Positions 26,474 to 34,645 of a stretch of 37,901 bases of DNA are shown here, piece after piece (position 1 is the stretch's first letter; the number at the start of each line of letters is the position of its first letter). Origin of the DNA: an uncultured Sphingobacteriaceae bacterium (GTDB taxonomy: Bacteria; Bacteroidota; Bacteroidia; Sphingobacteriales; Sphingobacteriaceae); NCBI GenBank assembly GCA_937875035.1, contig CALNCF010000328.1, positions 1 through 37,901 of the forward strand, in the 5' to 3' direction. Below the pieces are notes generated by a model. That model saw only the letters and a list, made by a program, of their open reading frames with translations, was not told where the DNA came from and did no database searches. A program made the position numbers and the translations under genes.

Positions 26474-29062
26474 TTATGAATTCTGAAAAACGAGCTGGTT
26501 CTTATCGTCCAGCACCAGTAAAATATTCGAGTCGCGGGCCACAGTTCCGGCCAGGATTTGCTTCGAAAGCTCGTTCAGGATCTTCTTCTGCATCACCCTT
26601 TTCAGCGGGCGGGCTCCGAACTGAGGATCATAACCCAATTGTCCGAGCCAGTCGAGCGCCTCTTCCGTCGCGCTCAGGCTGATACCCATTTCTTCCAGCG
26701 AACGCTGTATGCCCTTGAATTGCAGGAGCACGATCTCCCGGATCTCTTCGCGGCTCAGCGGGGTGAACATGATCACCTCATCGATCCGGTTCAGGAATTC
26801 CGGCCGTATCGATTTCTTCAGCAGATCGAACACTTCATTTTTAGTCTTCGCCAGCACCTCATCACGGTTAAAATCATTCAGCTCCGCAAAGTTCTCCTGG
26901 ATGAGATGAGCGCCGGTGTTGGAGGTCATGATGATGATCGTATTCTTGAAGTTCACCACCCGCCCTTTATTGTCGGTCAGACGCCCGTCGTCCAGCACCT
27001 GCAAGAGAATGTTGAACACATCGGGATGAGCCTTTTCTATTTCATCCAGCAGGATGACCGAGTATGGCCGGCGACGCACGGCTTCGGTCAGCTGTCCGCC
27101 TTCATCATAACCCACGTATCCCGGAGGCGCGCCGATGAGGCGTGAAACCGCATGCCGTTCCTGGTATTCCGACATGTCGATCCGGGTCATGGCATTCTCA
27201 TCATTGAATAAGAAATCGGCCAGGGCCTTGGCCAGCTCGGTCTTACCCACCCCGGTGGTACCGAGGAAGATGAAGGAGCCGATCGGGCGCTTCTTATCCT
27301 GCAGGCCTGCACGGCTGCGGCGTACCGCATCGGCAATAGCCTCGATGGCTTCGCGCTGTCCGACCACACGCTGGTGCAGCTCTTCTTCGAGATGCAGCAG
27401 CTTTTCGCGTTCGCTCTCGATCATCTTGGTGATCGGGATTCCTGTCCAACGGGAGACCACACCCGCGATATCTTCGGCGGTCACTTCCTGTTTCAATATC
27501 CGGCCGGAAGATTCGTCGAGCTTCGTTTTCAGCTCTTCGACCCTTGTTTCGGCATCTTTGATCTTGCCATAGCGAAGCTCGGCCACTTTCCCGTAATCGC
27601 TCGCGCGTTCGGCCTGCTCGGCTTCGATCTTATACTGTTCGATCTGGTCGAGGTTATCCTGGATCTCATCCACGATGTCTTTCTCGGCCTGCCATTTCGC
27701 ACGGAAGGAATTCCGGTCTTCACTCAGGTTCGCGATCTCTTCGTTCAGCTCATTGAGCTTCTTCTCATCACCTTCCCGTTTGATCGCTTCGCGTTCGATC
27801 TCTAACTGCATGATCCGGCGTTCGATCTCATCCAGCGCTTCAGGTAACGAATCCATCTCGAGGCGCAGCTTCGAAGCCGCTTCGTCCATCAGGTCGATCG
27901 CCTTGTCGGGCAGGAAACGGTCGGCAATGTAACGCTGCGACAGCTCTACCGAAGCAATGATCGCCTCATCCCTGATCCGCACCTTATGGTGGTTCTCATA
28001 TTTCTCTTTCAGACCCCGCAGGATGGAGATCGCGTCCTGGGTATCCGGCTCATCGACCATCACTTTCTGGAAACGGCGCTCGAGCGCCTTATCTTTTTCT
28101 AAATACTTCTGGTACTCATTGAGCGTAGTGGCGCCGATCGCGCGAAGCTCACCACGTGCCAGGGCTGGCTTAAGGATGTTCGCCGCGTCCATTGCTCCTT
28201 CCGAAGCACCGGCTCCGACCAGGGTATGGATCTCATCAATGAACAGGATGATCTCCCCGTCGCTATCGGTTACTTCCTTCACAACCGCTTTCAGACGCTC
28301 TTCAAACTCTCCTTTGTATTTGGCGCCGGCAATGAGCGAACCCATATCCAGTGAATACACAGTCTTTGTTTTGAGGTTTTCCGGTACGTCGCCTTTAATG
28401 ATCCGGTGGGCGATGCCCTCGGCGATCGCGGTCTTACCAACACCCGGCTCACCGATCAGGATCGGGTTGTTCTTTGTTCTCCGCGAGAGAATCTGGATCA
28501 CACGACGGATCTCCTCATCACGCCCGATCACCGGGTCGAGACGGCCGGATTCTGCCAGGTCGTTCAGGTTCTTCGCGTATTTATTGAGGGAATTATAGGT
28601 CGCTTCCGCGTTCTGGTCGGTGACCTTTTGGTTGCCTCTTAATTCTTTAATGGCTGCTTTCAGGTCTTTTTCGGTCACCCCTGCATCCTTGAGGATCGTG
28701 GCAGCCTTGTCCTTCCCGGCAAACACACCTAAAAGGAGGTGCTCCAGCGATACAAATTCGTCTTTGTATTCTTTCGTGACAGAAAGCGCCTTTTGCAGGG
28801 CAGTATTGGTATCTGAAGATAAATAAGGATTGCTTCCGCTTACTTTAGGAAAGGACTGGATCACGGAGTCCAGCACTTCGGTGATCCGGGCAGGATTCAC
28901 CTGGAGCTTTTTGAGGATGAAAGGGATGATACTATCGTCGACAGACAGCATGCCTTTCAGCAGATGCGCAGGTTCTATCGCCTGCTGCTGGTTTGCAGTA
29001 GCGATCTCCACCGCTTTGTTAACAGCTTCCTGTGACTTGATGGTATATTGGTTGAAGTTCAT
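26474..29062 (-). CDS. clpB: ATP-dependent disaggregase ClpB
   Basis: An 862-residue Hsp100 chaperone that pulls polypeptides from aggregates, working with DnaK. It has the Clp N domain (about 1-145), AAA-1 with Walker A GEPGVGKT (about 205-212), a middle coiled coil (about 410-530, with the EIERRIMQLEIEREAIKREG block) and AAA-2 with Walker A GTTGVGKT (about 605-612) and the VGYDEGGQLTEAVRRRPYSV loop. The middle domain distinguishes ClpB from ClpA and ClpC; no ClpP-binding loop is expected. The region upstream (29063-29205) shows no certain promoter. It lies near lon, giving two quality-control genes in one window. Confidence 0.97.
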   Translation of the reverse strand: MNFNQYTIKSQEAVNKAVEIATANQQQAIEPAHLLKGMLSVDDSIIPFILKKLQVNPARITEVLDSVIQSFPKVSGSNPYLSSDTNTALQKALSVTKEYKDEFVSLEHLLLGVFAGKDKAATILKDAGVTEKDLKAAIKELRGNQKVTDQNAEATYNSLNKYAKNLNDLAESGRLDPVIGRDEEIRRVIQILSRRTKNNPILIGEPGVGKTAIAEGIAHRIIKGDVPENLKTKTVYSLDMGSLIAGAKYKGEFEERLKAVVKEVTDSDGEIILFIDEIHTLVGAGASEGAMDAANILKPALARGELRAIGATTLNEYQKYLEKDKALERRFQKVMVDEPDTQDAISILRGLKEKYENHHKVRIRDEAIIASVELSQRYIADRFLPDKAIDLMDEAASKLRLEMDSLPEALDEIERRIMQLEIEREAIKREGDEKKLNELNEEIANLSEDRNSFRAKWQAEKDIVDEIQDNLDQIEQYKIEAEQAERASDYGKVAELRYGKIKDAETRVEELKTKLDESSGRILKQEVTAEDIAGVVSRWTGIPITKMIESEREKLLHLEEELHQRVVGQREAIEAIADAVRRSRAGLQDKKRPIGSFIFLGTTGVGKTELAKALADFLFNDENAMTRIDMSEYQERHAVSRLIGAPPGYVGYDEGGQLTEAVRRRPYSVILLDEIEKAHPDVFNILLQVLDDGRLTDNKGRVVNFKNTIIIMTSNTGAHLIQENFAELNDFNRDEVLAKTKNEVFDLLKKSIRPEFLNRIDEVIMFTPLSREEIREIVLLQFKGIQRSLEEMGISLSATEEALDWLGQLGYDPQFGARPLKRVMQKKILNELSKQILAGTVARDSNILLVLDDKNQLVFQNS

Positions 29063-29205
29063 ACTTATAAATTTTACAGGTATGCTTCAAATCCATTGCC
29101 AGCCGTAAACCGGAGCTTACATCCGGAATTAATGTCGTCAAAAAGCGAAACGCGCGTGACGATTTTTCCGAAAGCGGACGATTTTACAGGAAAAGGATGA
29201 TTACT

Positions 29206-29610
29206 TTAAGAAGCACTGAGGATCTCCTGCAGCTTTTCCGCCTGGAAGTTTGCCAGCTTCTGAAGCGGCGACATGGCCATCATCTTGATAAAGGGATTCA
29301 GGTCGGCATTGATGATCATCTTCGCTGTGGAAGAATCTCCGTTTGCGATGATCTCCCATTTCAGGTTCAGGGGAAAAGGAACTTCGCCCTTAGGAACAAT
29401 GGTAATGGAAGTATCAGCCACACGCTCTCCCACCTTCAGCTCCAGCTTCGCCATGTTCTGAATGGTGAACTTACACTCGTCTTCGGTAGAGGACCAGTTA
29501 TAAATGGAATCTGGCATGAGCTGCTGATGGTTGTTCAGGTTCGCGAGGAAACCGTATACCACCGAAGCCGGCTTATTCACCTGGATACTGTTGCTTTCGA
29601 TCGTTGTCAT
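29206..29610 (-). CDS. SRPBCC-superfamily protein (START-like)
   Basis: A 134-residue cytoplasmic protein with the helix-grip fold of the polyketide cyclase/START superfamily: IQVNKPASVVYGFLANLNN at the start, a seven-strand middle and the long C-terminal helix LQKLANFQAEKLQEIL. Such proteins bind hydrophobic ligands in a cavity, but the ligand here is unknown. Its ATG comes directly after the pyrE stop (29611), so the two genes form one operon. Several Bacteroidota genomes would be expected to show the same pair, which can be tested by synteny. Confidence 0.85.
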   Translation of the reverse strand: MTTIESNSIQVNKPASVVYGFLANLNNHQQLMPDSIYNWSSTEDECKFTIQNMAKLELKVGERVADTSITIVPKGEVPFPLNLKWEIIANGDSSTAKMIINADLNPFIKMMAMSPLQKLANFQAEKLQEILSAS

Positions 29611-30264
29611 TTATACTTCTTCTTTAATGCCCCAACCTTCCGGGTTCTCTCTCCAGGCTTGCAGTTGCTCTACATCTTTCTCGCTGATAAAGCCGGAAAC
29701 CAGTGCCTGTTCGATCAGGAACGAATAATCACTTAATGATACCAGGCGGCAATTCGCCTTCTTAAAGTTTTCGTCTGCGGCATTGAAACCGTAGGTGAAG
29801 ACCGAAACCATTCCCACCACTTCACAACCGGCAGCACGTAAGGCTTCCACTGCTTTCAGACTGCTTTTACCGGTAGAGACCAGATCTTCTACCACCACCA
29901 CACGTTGCCCTTCCTTTACTTCTCCTTCGATCATGTTGTTCATGCCATGATCTTTCGGAGCCGAACGCACATAGGCGAATGGCAGACCCAAATCCTGGGC
30001 CACTAATACACCCTGTGGAATTCCTGCTGTAGCTACACCCGCGATGAGGCTTACCGCGCCAAATTCTTCGGTAATAACTTCCGACAAACGCTGACGGATA
30101 AATGTGCGTACAGGAGGGAATGATAAGGTAATGCGGTTGTCGCAATAAATAGGCGATTTCCAACCAGATGCCCATGTAAATGGCTGCTTAGGCTGCAGTT
30201 TTATGGCTTTGACTTGTAACAAAAATTCTGCTACTTTTAACGCTGTATCCTTCTTATTAACCAT
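29611..30264 (-). CDS. pyrE: Orotate phosphoribosyltransferase
   Basis: This enzyme makes orotidine 5'-phosphate from orotate and PRPP in pyrimidine synthesis. The 217-residue protein has KLQPKQPFTWASGWKSPIYC near the N terminus, the GVATAGIPQGVLVAQDLGLP block, the flexible loop VRSAPKDHGMNN and the PRPP-binding motif VVVVEDLVSTGKSS (about 122-135). The TACATTTG -7 box (30269-30276) lies only four bases before the ATG, so the mRNA may be nearly leaderless. The start of a damaged NUDIX gene on the other strand is eight bases away, and that promoter box overlaps it. Confidence 0.95.
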   Translation of the reverse strand: MVNKKDTALKVAEFLLQVKAIKLQPKQPFTWASGWKSPIYCDNRITLSFPPVRTFIRQRLSEVITEEFGAVSLIAGVATAGIPQGVLVAQDLGLPFAYVRSAPKDHGMNNMIEGEVKEGQRVVVVEDLVSTGKSSLKAVEALRAAGCEVVGMVSVFTYGFNAADENFKKANCRLVSLSDYSFLIEQALVSGFISEKDVEQLQAWRENPEGWGIKEEV

Positions 30265-30268
30265 ACCG

Positions 30269-30276
30269 CAAATGTA
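30269..30276 (-). promoter_or_regulatory. -7 box TACATTTG of pyrE
   Basis: On the minus strand this matches TAnnTTTG exactly and ends four bases before the pyrE ATG. It overlaps the ATG of the divergent NUDIX gene (30272). With transcription starting about 6 bases after the box, the message would begin at the start codon or within a base or two of it. Confidence 0.45.
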
Positions 30277-30830
30277 TAAAATTTATACCAACGAAAAGGA
30301 ACTGATCTTTGCAAAGCCAGCAGAAAAATCGGCCATAACGACAAACAAAGGGCCAATCAACTATAAATCAATCAGTTCAAAAAAGGAACTTTTGAGCGAA
30401 ATAAACGGAAACAACGACCTTATTTTTTTTTCAGATGACCCGGAACAGGCGCTGAATGATTTTTCGAAGGATTATATACGGATCGTATTTATTCATCTTC
30501 CGGAGAGGGAAATGGGATCTGCCCAAGGGTAAGCTCGATCCGGGAGAAACGATCGAAGAGGCTGCCGTACGGGAGGTACAGGAGGAATGTGGAATCCATC
30601 ACCTGCAATTGGGGAAAAAGCTCTGCGAAACCTTCCATATCTACTACGAGAAGAAGAAGCAATACCTGAAGCACAGCTATTGGTTCGCCATGCAGACGGA
30701 GGAACGGAAGCTTGCCCCACAGACCGAGGAAGACATTACGGATATCCGCTGGATCGCCAAGGAAGATTTTGCCCTGGTAAAAGCCAATACCTTTCCCTCC
30801 ATTCTCGATGTTCTTATATTTGCCTCATGA
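30272..30830 (+). pseudogene. NUDIX hydrolase, frameshifted with missing segment
   Basis: Two frames together give a Bacteroidota-type NUDIX hydrolase. Frame one (30272-about 30485) encodes MYKIYTNEKELIFA and runs to NDFSKDYIRI. Frame two (about 30479-30830) continues GSYLFIFRRGKWDLPKG and an intact NUDIX box, GKLDPGETIEEAAVREVQEE followed by CGI (Gx5Ex7REUxEExGU). The usual strand between them (EAAGGLV plus a few residues) is absent, so a deletion of a non-triplet number of bases near 30480 is likely rather than a single-base indel. A NUDIX fold without this strand would probably not work. Its TGA overlaps the ATG of the next gene. Confidence 0.75.
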
Positions 30831-31225
30831 TGAAACTGAGCATCCCTCTTATGACCATATTCCTGGCCGCAGGACTTTGTGCGTGCAGCATAAAAGAAGA
30901 AGAAAAAACAGAGCTGCGTGAATGCGCCATTGTACGGACAAACATGCCCGACAGCTTAAAGCTCGGCAACCAGCTGAACCTGAAAATGGTGTACGCCATT
31001 GCCAACGGCTGCGGAAAATATCATCACACGGAAACACAGGATGGAGATCGTTCGGTGACCACACGTGTATACGCCGAATACCCGACCGGGAATGTGCCAT
31101 GCAGCATGCAGCTTAAATACGACAGCCTGTACGTCAACATCTTCCCGAAACTGAAAGGAATCTATGAAGTAAAAACAGGTGATGGAGCCGGCGGACTAAG
31201 CACTGATACACTCGTTATTTATTAG
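30827..31225 (+). CDS. Small putative lipoprotein
   Basis: A 132-residue exported protein with no known family. MMKLSIPLMTIFLAAGLCAC is a lipoprotein signal peptide; the lipobox is LCAC, with the second Cys as the likely modified residue and SIKEEEK following. The mature part is mostly beta (NLKMVYAIANGCGKYHH, then the CSMQLKYDSLYVNIF strands) with two Cys, at the ends of NGC and PC, that might pair. ATG 30827 overlaps the stop of the damaged NUDIX gene; ATG 30830 is an equal alternative. The 3' end overlaps the convergent coaD by 11 bases. Confidence 0.75.
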   Translation: MMKLSIPLMTIFLAAGLCACSIKEEEKTELRECAIVRTNMPDSLKLGNQLNLKMVYAIANGCGKYHHTETQDGDRSVTTRVYAEYPTGNVPCSMQLKYDSLYVNIFPKLKGIYEVKTGDGAGGLSTDTLVIY

Positions 31226-31691
31226 CCTGCTTCAGAATTTCGGCCACGGCTTTGGGAACAAACTGGTCAATATTTCCGCCATTGCGCAGGATGTCGCGTA
31301 CAATGGTCGAGCTGATAGCCGAGAAGCCCGGCTTGCTGAGAATAATGATGCTCTCGATATCGGGATGCATGGCGTGATTCATCTGGGCGATCGCTTTCTC
31401 GTATTCGAAGTCGAGCGTGGAACGGATCCCTCGGATCATATACTGCGCGCCGATCTGCTTGCAGTAATCCACTGTCAGTCCCTGGTAAGCCGCTACCTTT
31501 ACCTTGGGTACATCCTTATACACCAGCCTGACCATCTCTTCGCGCTGTTCGGCAGAGAGAAAAGATTGCTTAGTGCTGTTCAGCCCGATACCGACCACAA
31601 CTTCATCAAACAAGGGTAATGCACGTTGCAGGATGTCGACATGCGCTAAAGTGATCGGATCGAATGATCCCGGGAACAAGGCCTTTTTCAT
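31215..31691 (-). CDS. coaD: Phosphopantetheine adenylyltransferase
   Basis: This enzyme transfers AMP from ATP to 4'-phosphopantetheine, the penultimate step of CoA synthesis. The 158-residue protein is full length. The nucleotidyltransferase signature is FPGSFDPITLAHVDILQ (residues 6-22; His17 in TLAH corresponds to the first His of HxGH, with the second position altered to His-Val-Asp), and the ISSTIVRDIL motif near residue 130 binds ATP phosphates. It starts four bases after the rsmD stop, so rsmD and coaD are co-transcribed. Its 3' end overlaps the lipoprotein gene on the other strand. Confidence 0.95.
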   Translation of the reverse strand: MKKALFPGSFDPITLAHVDILQRALPLFDEVVVGIGLNSTKQSFLSAEQREEMVRLVYKDVPKVKVAAYQGLTVDYCKQIGAQYMIRGIRSTLDFEYEKAIAQMNHAMHPDIESIIILSKPGFSAISSTIVRDILRNGGNIDQFVPKAVAEILKQANK

Positions 31692-31694
31692 GGA

Positions 31695-32231
31695 TTACGC
31701 GTGTATAAAAAAGCTGAACGCCGACTGTCCGTACGTTCGCTGCTGGTCAAAATTAGGTAAATTATCCAGTTTACGCAGTGCCGGATGCTCAACGATGAGC
31801 ATCCCTCCCGCTTTCAGCAATTCTTTTTGAAAAACAATGCCGGGAATCTCGGTCAGGCGAGGCAAGTCGTACGGCGGATCGGCAAAGATCAGGTCGTACG
31901 GCTCATTCTCGATGTCGAGGAATTTGAACACATCCGATTTCATCACATTCACCCCTTCGAGCTTCAGCGAAGCGGCCGTTTCTTTGATAAAGCGCGCGCA
32001 GTTAAAATGCGCGTCCACTGCCGTAACCTGCGGACAGCCCCTGGATGCAAACTCGTAGGTCATGTTCCCGGTGCCGGCGAAAAGATCGAGCACGGTGGTT
32101 TCATCAAAATCGACCATGTGCTGCAATATATTGAAGAGCGCTTCTTTGGAAAGATCGGTAGTGGGGCGTACCGGTAAGTTACGCGGCGGGTTGATCCGGA
32201 TACCTTTCAGCTTTCCGCTTATGATCCGCAT
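31695..32231 (-). CDS. rsmD: 16S rRNA (guanine966-N2)-methyltransferase
   Basis: RsmD methylates G966 of 16S rRNA in the small subunit. The 178-residue protein starts MRIISGKLKGIRINPPRNLP and has the SAM-binding motif VLDLFAGTGNMTYE (about 45-58) and the DPPY catalytic motif (FADPPYDLP, about 115-123). I chose ATG 32231 because the open frame upstream (to 32432) is unlike the family and overlaps DUF3822. The start overlaps the end of the DUF3822 gene by 13 bases, and the stop lies four bases before coaD, giving a three-gene operon. Confidence 0.94.
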   Translation of the reverse strand: MRIISGKLKGIRINPPRNLPVRPTTDLSKEALFNILQHMVDFDETTVLDLFAGTGNMTYEFASRGCPQVTAVDAHFNCARFIKETAASLKLEGVNVMKSDVFKFLDIENEPYDLIFADPPYDLPRLTEIPGIVFQKELLKAGGMLIVEHPALRKLDNLPNFDQQRTYGQSAFSFFIHA

Positions 32232-33079
32232 AGTTCCAGGCTGTAAAGATGAAAGAAGCGATGCGCGTCGTGCTCCTCCAAACGGTAAGAGTACGACAGG
32301 CCGTCCAGGCGCGGCACAAAATCCACATGCCTGAAATAACGGTAGATCATCTGGTAATGCGGTGAGCTCTTGCCGATGTCTCCCATTAAAAATAATTCCA
32401 GTTGTTCCGGATTCAGCCCGAGCTGCTCGCATACAAACAGAGGGTAATAAATAAAGTCTTCGGAATTCTGGTATGCGAAACGGTTGTAGAACTTCAATTG
32501 ACCTTCATCCGCCAAAACAATCTCTATATAATCAGGTCCGGTATAAATATACATACGGACACCCTGTTGATTTTTACTGATCCTCATCACGGCTTCGATC
32601 AGCGCGCTGCCGGAGTGAATGAACTGCACCGTATTAAAACGCGAGCGCATGAGGCTCATTTCGGTAGCACGCAGCGCGAAGACCATATACGCATTCGCTA
32701 CCTCCAGGTGATTGGAGAATACGAAATGATCCGGCGCCACATTATTGCTGAATGAGAGGTATTCCTCTTCCCGCCCTTTTTCGAAGAGCTCTTCGGGAAT
32801 AAGGGTAAACACCGGTGTGATCACACGGTAACGTACCGTTTGAAAGTCTTTCTGGAAGATGTCGGTCTTCTCCAGCACTTCGCGCAGCGAATGCTGCATA
32901 TCCTCATGCTCGAACTCAGCCTGCAGGACGAACTTTTCGCGCTCATTGTTATAAACTACGGCGCGAAGCATATTACCATAGCTCTCCAGCCCCAGGTTGA
33001 ACGTCGTCTTCGTATCGAAATGATAGCTCTCGTCGATGCGTTCTTTTTTACGGATGGAAGCTAAAATGGTTGGGCTCAT
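32219..33079 (-). CDS. DUF3822 family protein
   Basis: A protein of about 286 residues in the DUF3822 family, restricted to Bacteroidota and of unknown function; the fold is thought to resemble the actin/ASKHA type. Recognisable parts are SYHFDTKTTFNLGLESYGNM near the start and the middle VFSNHLEVANAYMVFAL, with YYPLFVCEQLGLNPEQLELF later. ATG 33079 (MSPTILAS) fits the -7 box five bases upstream; ATG 33115 is a longer alternative. The gene leads the operon with rsmD and coaD and overlaps rsmD by 13 bases, so a link to ribosome or CoA metabolism is worth considering. Confidence 0.85.
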   Translation of the reverse strand: MSPTILASIRKKERIDESYHFDTKTTFNLGLESYGNMLRAVVYNNEREKFVLQAEFEHEDMQHSLREVLEKTDIFQKDFQTVRYRVITPVFTLIPEELFEKGREEEYLSFSNNVAPDHFVFSNHLEVANAYMVFALRATEMSLMRSRFNTVQFIHSGSALIEAVMRISKNQQGVRMYIYTGPDYIEIVLADEGQLKFYNRFAYQNSEDFIYYPLFVCEQLGLNPEQLELFLMGDIGKSSPHYQMIYRYFRHVDFVPRLDGLSYSYRLEEHDAHRFFHLYSLELCGS

Positions 33080-33084
33080 TGCTA

Positions 33085-33092
33085 CAAAAATA
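33085..33092 (-). promoter_or_regulatory. -7 box TATTTTTG of the DUF3822-rsmD-coaD operon
   Basis: Exact TAnnTTTG match on the minus strand, ending five bases before ATG 33079. It supports that start and again suggests a leaderless or nearly leaderless message. Confidence 0.4.
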
Positions 33093-33175
33093 TTATTTTT
33101 CCCGAGTATCTGCATACCCTGTTCCCGGGAAGCAGGAACCAGGATAGCCTTTAAGTATTAAAAGCCCTTGCAAAA

Positions 33176-34429
33176 TTACCTTGTTAACCTGGATAAATAA
33201 GGTAATAAGACACCCTGGCCTATGATCGTGAACAATACCACGGCTGTAGTGATATAAATAATATCGCTTTTTAATAAGAAAGCATTTCCATTCGCCATTA
33301 CAGATGGTAACCCGATCGCTAAAGCAAGAGAAATGATCCCTCTCATGCCCGACCAGCTGATCATGATGCCATCCTGCAAGGTAAGCAAGATGGACTCCGG
33401 GATCCGGCGGTTCGCAAATCTCGGGTGCGTACTGTGAAACGCTTTATCGAGCCTTTTACGATGGCTGAAAACGGTTATCATACGTAGTAATAGGGCTATC
33501 AATGTAATGATAAACGCATAAACCGTATAGGAAACAAGCACACTATCGGGTAATTCCTTCAATACAATAGGCAGCTCCAGGCCGATCAGAATAAAAATGA
33601 GCCCGTTCAGTAGAAACGTGATCATATCCCAGATGGTTTCGGAGTCTTTCTTCCATTTATCAGAAAAATGCGTCGTGCTTAGCCTCGATATGCTTAACGC
33701 TAATGTAACTACTGCAATGATCCCGGAGGTATGGAAATATTCAGCGATCAGATAGGTAACAAAAGGCGAAAGCAAAATAAGGCTTAACACGGCTATGTTG
33801 TTCTTTCGAACATATACAAGCAGCAGCTGGAGCAGCTTTGCCGTCATAAAACCAACAAGAAAGCCGCCGGCCAGCAGGATCACGAAGGATAAGGAAGCCT
33901 GCCACAATACGAACGTAGCTCCGCCAAGAGCAGCTAAAGCAAATTTAAAAGCCACCAGGGCCGAAGCGTCATTAATGAGACTTTCACCTTCTAAAATGGT
34001 ATTGGCAGTAGACGAAAGGTTCATGCCTTTGGTAATGTTGATTGCCGACACGGCATCTGTTGGCGCCAGGATAGCGCCTAATATAAAGGCTGAGGGCCAG
34101 TTCATGCCCGGAATTAAAAAATAGGCCGTAGCCGCTATACCAAGTGTTGTAATAAATACCAATGAAAACGCCAGCCTGGAAATAATAGCAAAATTGGCCC
34201 TGAACTCCTTGGGATTAATTTTGAAAGCAGCGTCGTATAATAAGGGTGGCAGAAACAGCAGGAATACCATTTCAGATCCAATTTCCATTACGGGGATACC
34301 CGGAATAAAGCCGATCGCTATTCCGGCAATAACTAAAAATATAGGAACGGGTACTTTTAAGTTTTCCGCGAAAACAGTCAGGAGCACCATGGCGCCCAGC
34401 AAAATTAATACGATCGTATAATTCTCCAT
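33176..34429 (-). CDS. CPA1-family cation/proton antiporter
   Basis: A 417-residue inner-membrane protein with about 12 helices that exchanges Na+ or K+ for protons and helps control internal pH. The core motifs are FLLFLPPLLYDAAFKIN (about 57-73), AILAPTDAVSAI (with Asp in TDAV, about 129-140) and LEGESLINDASALVAFKFAL (about 155-174), which hold the ion-binding Asp pair of the NhaP group. A long cytoplasmic tail, common in CPA1 members, is missing: the protein ends at the last helix (GQGVLLPYLSRLTR). It is divergent from the helicase gene. Which ion is moved cannot be told. Confidence 0.92.
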   Translation of the reverse strand: MENYTIVLILLGAMVLLTVFAENLKVPVPIFLVIAGIAIGFIPGIPVMEIGSEMVFLLFLPPLLYDAAFKINPKEFRANFAIISRLAFSLVFITTLGIAATAYFLIPGMNWPSAFILGAILAPTDAVSAINITKGMNLSSTANTILEGESLINDASALVAFKFALAALGGATFVLWQASLSFVILLAGGFLVGFMTAKLLQLLLVYVRKNNIAVLSLILLSPFVTYLIAEYFHTSGIIAVVTLALSISRLSTTHFSDKWKKDSETIWDMITFLLNGLIFILIGLELPIVLKELPDSVLVSYTVYAFIITLIALLLRMITVFSHRKRLDKAFHSTHPRFANRRIPESILLTLQDGIMISWSGMRGIISLALAIGLPSVMANGNAFLLKSDIIYITTAVVLFTIIGQGVLLPYLSRLTR

Positions 34430-34645
34430 ACGTAAACTCTTTTATTGATCTTCAAAACTGAACCATAAGGCTTACTCCTTCCGTCGGGACATACCAGGGC
34501 CTTCATGCTTATTCAATTATATCAAAGTAATTTTAATTAAATGTATGGATTTGAAAAAATGAAAGGATGTGATCCGGTAATCTTCTTCCACATTTTACCC
34601 ATACCTCGTTATACGTACGATTGAGTATCTTTACGGCCAAGCATC
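34430..34645. promoter_or_regulatory. Divergent promoter region of antiporter and helicase
   Basis: About 215 bases with no gene. On +, TATCTTTA at 34626-34633 is a near-consensus -7 box 12 bases before the helicase ATG. The antiporter side (34515-34545) is AT-rich, with TTACTTTGATATAATTG on the minus strand, but the spacing of the box is imperfect. Confidence 0.4.

Noticed and set aside
29120..29190. CGTCA ... TGACG inverted repeat upstream of clpB as a heat-shock operator
   Set aside because: The stem is short and unlike known heat-shock elements such as CIRCE, and no copy was seen upstream of lon.
32232..32432. Longer N terminus for RsmD
   Set aside because: The extra 67 residues are unlike the family and overlap the DUF3822 gene; ATG 32231 starts the conserved MRIISGKLKG.
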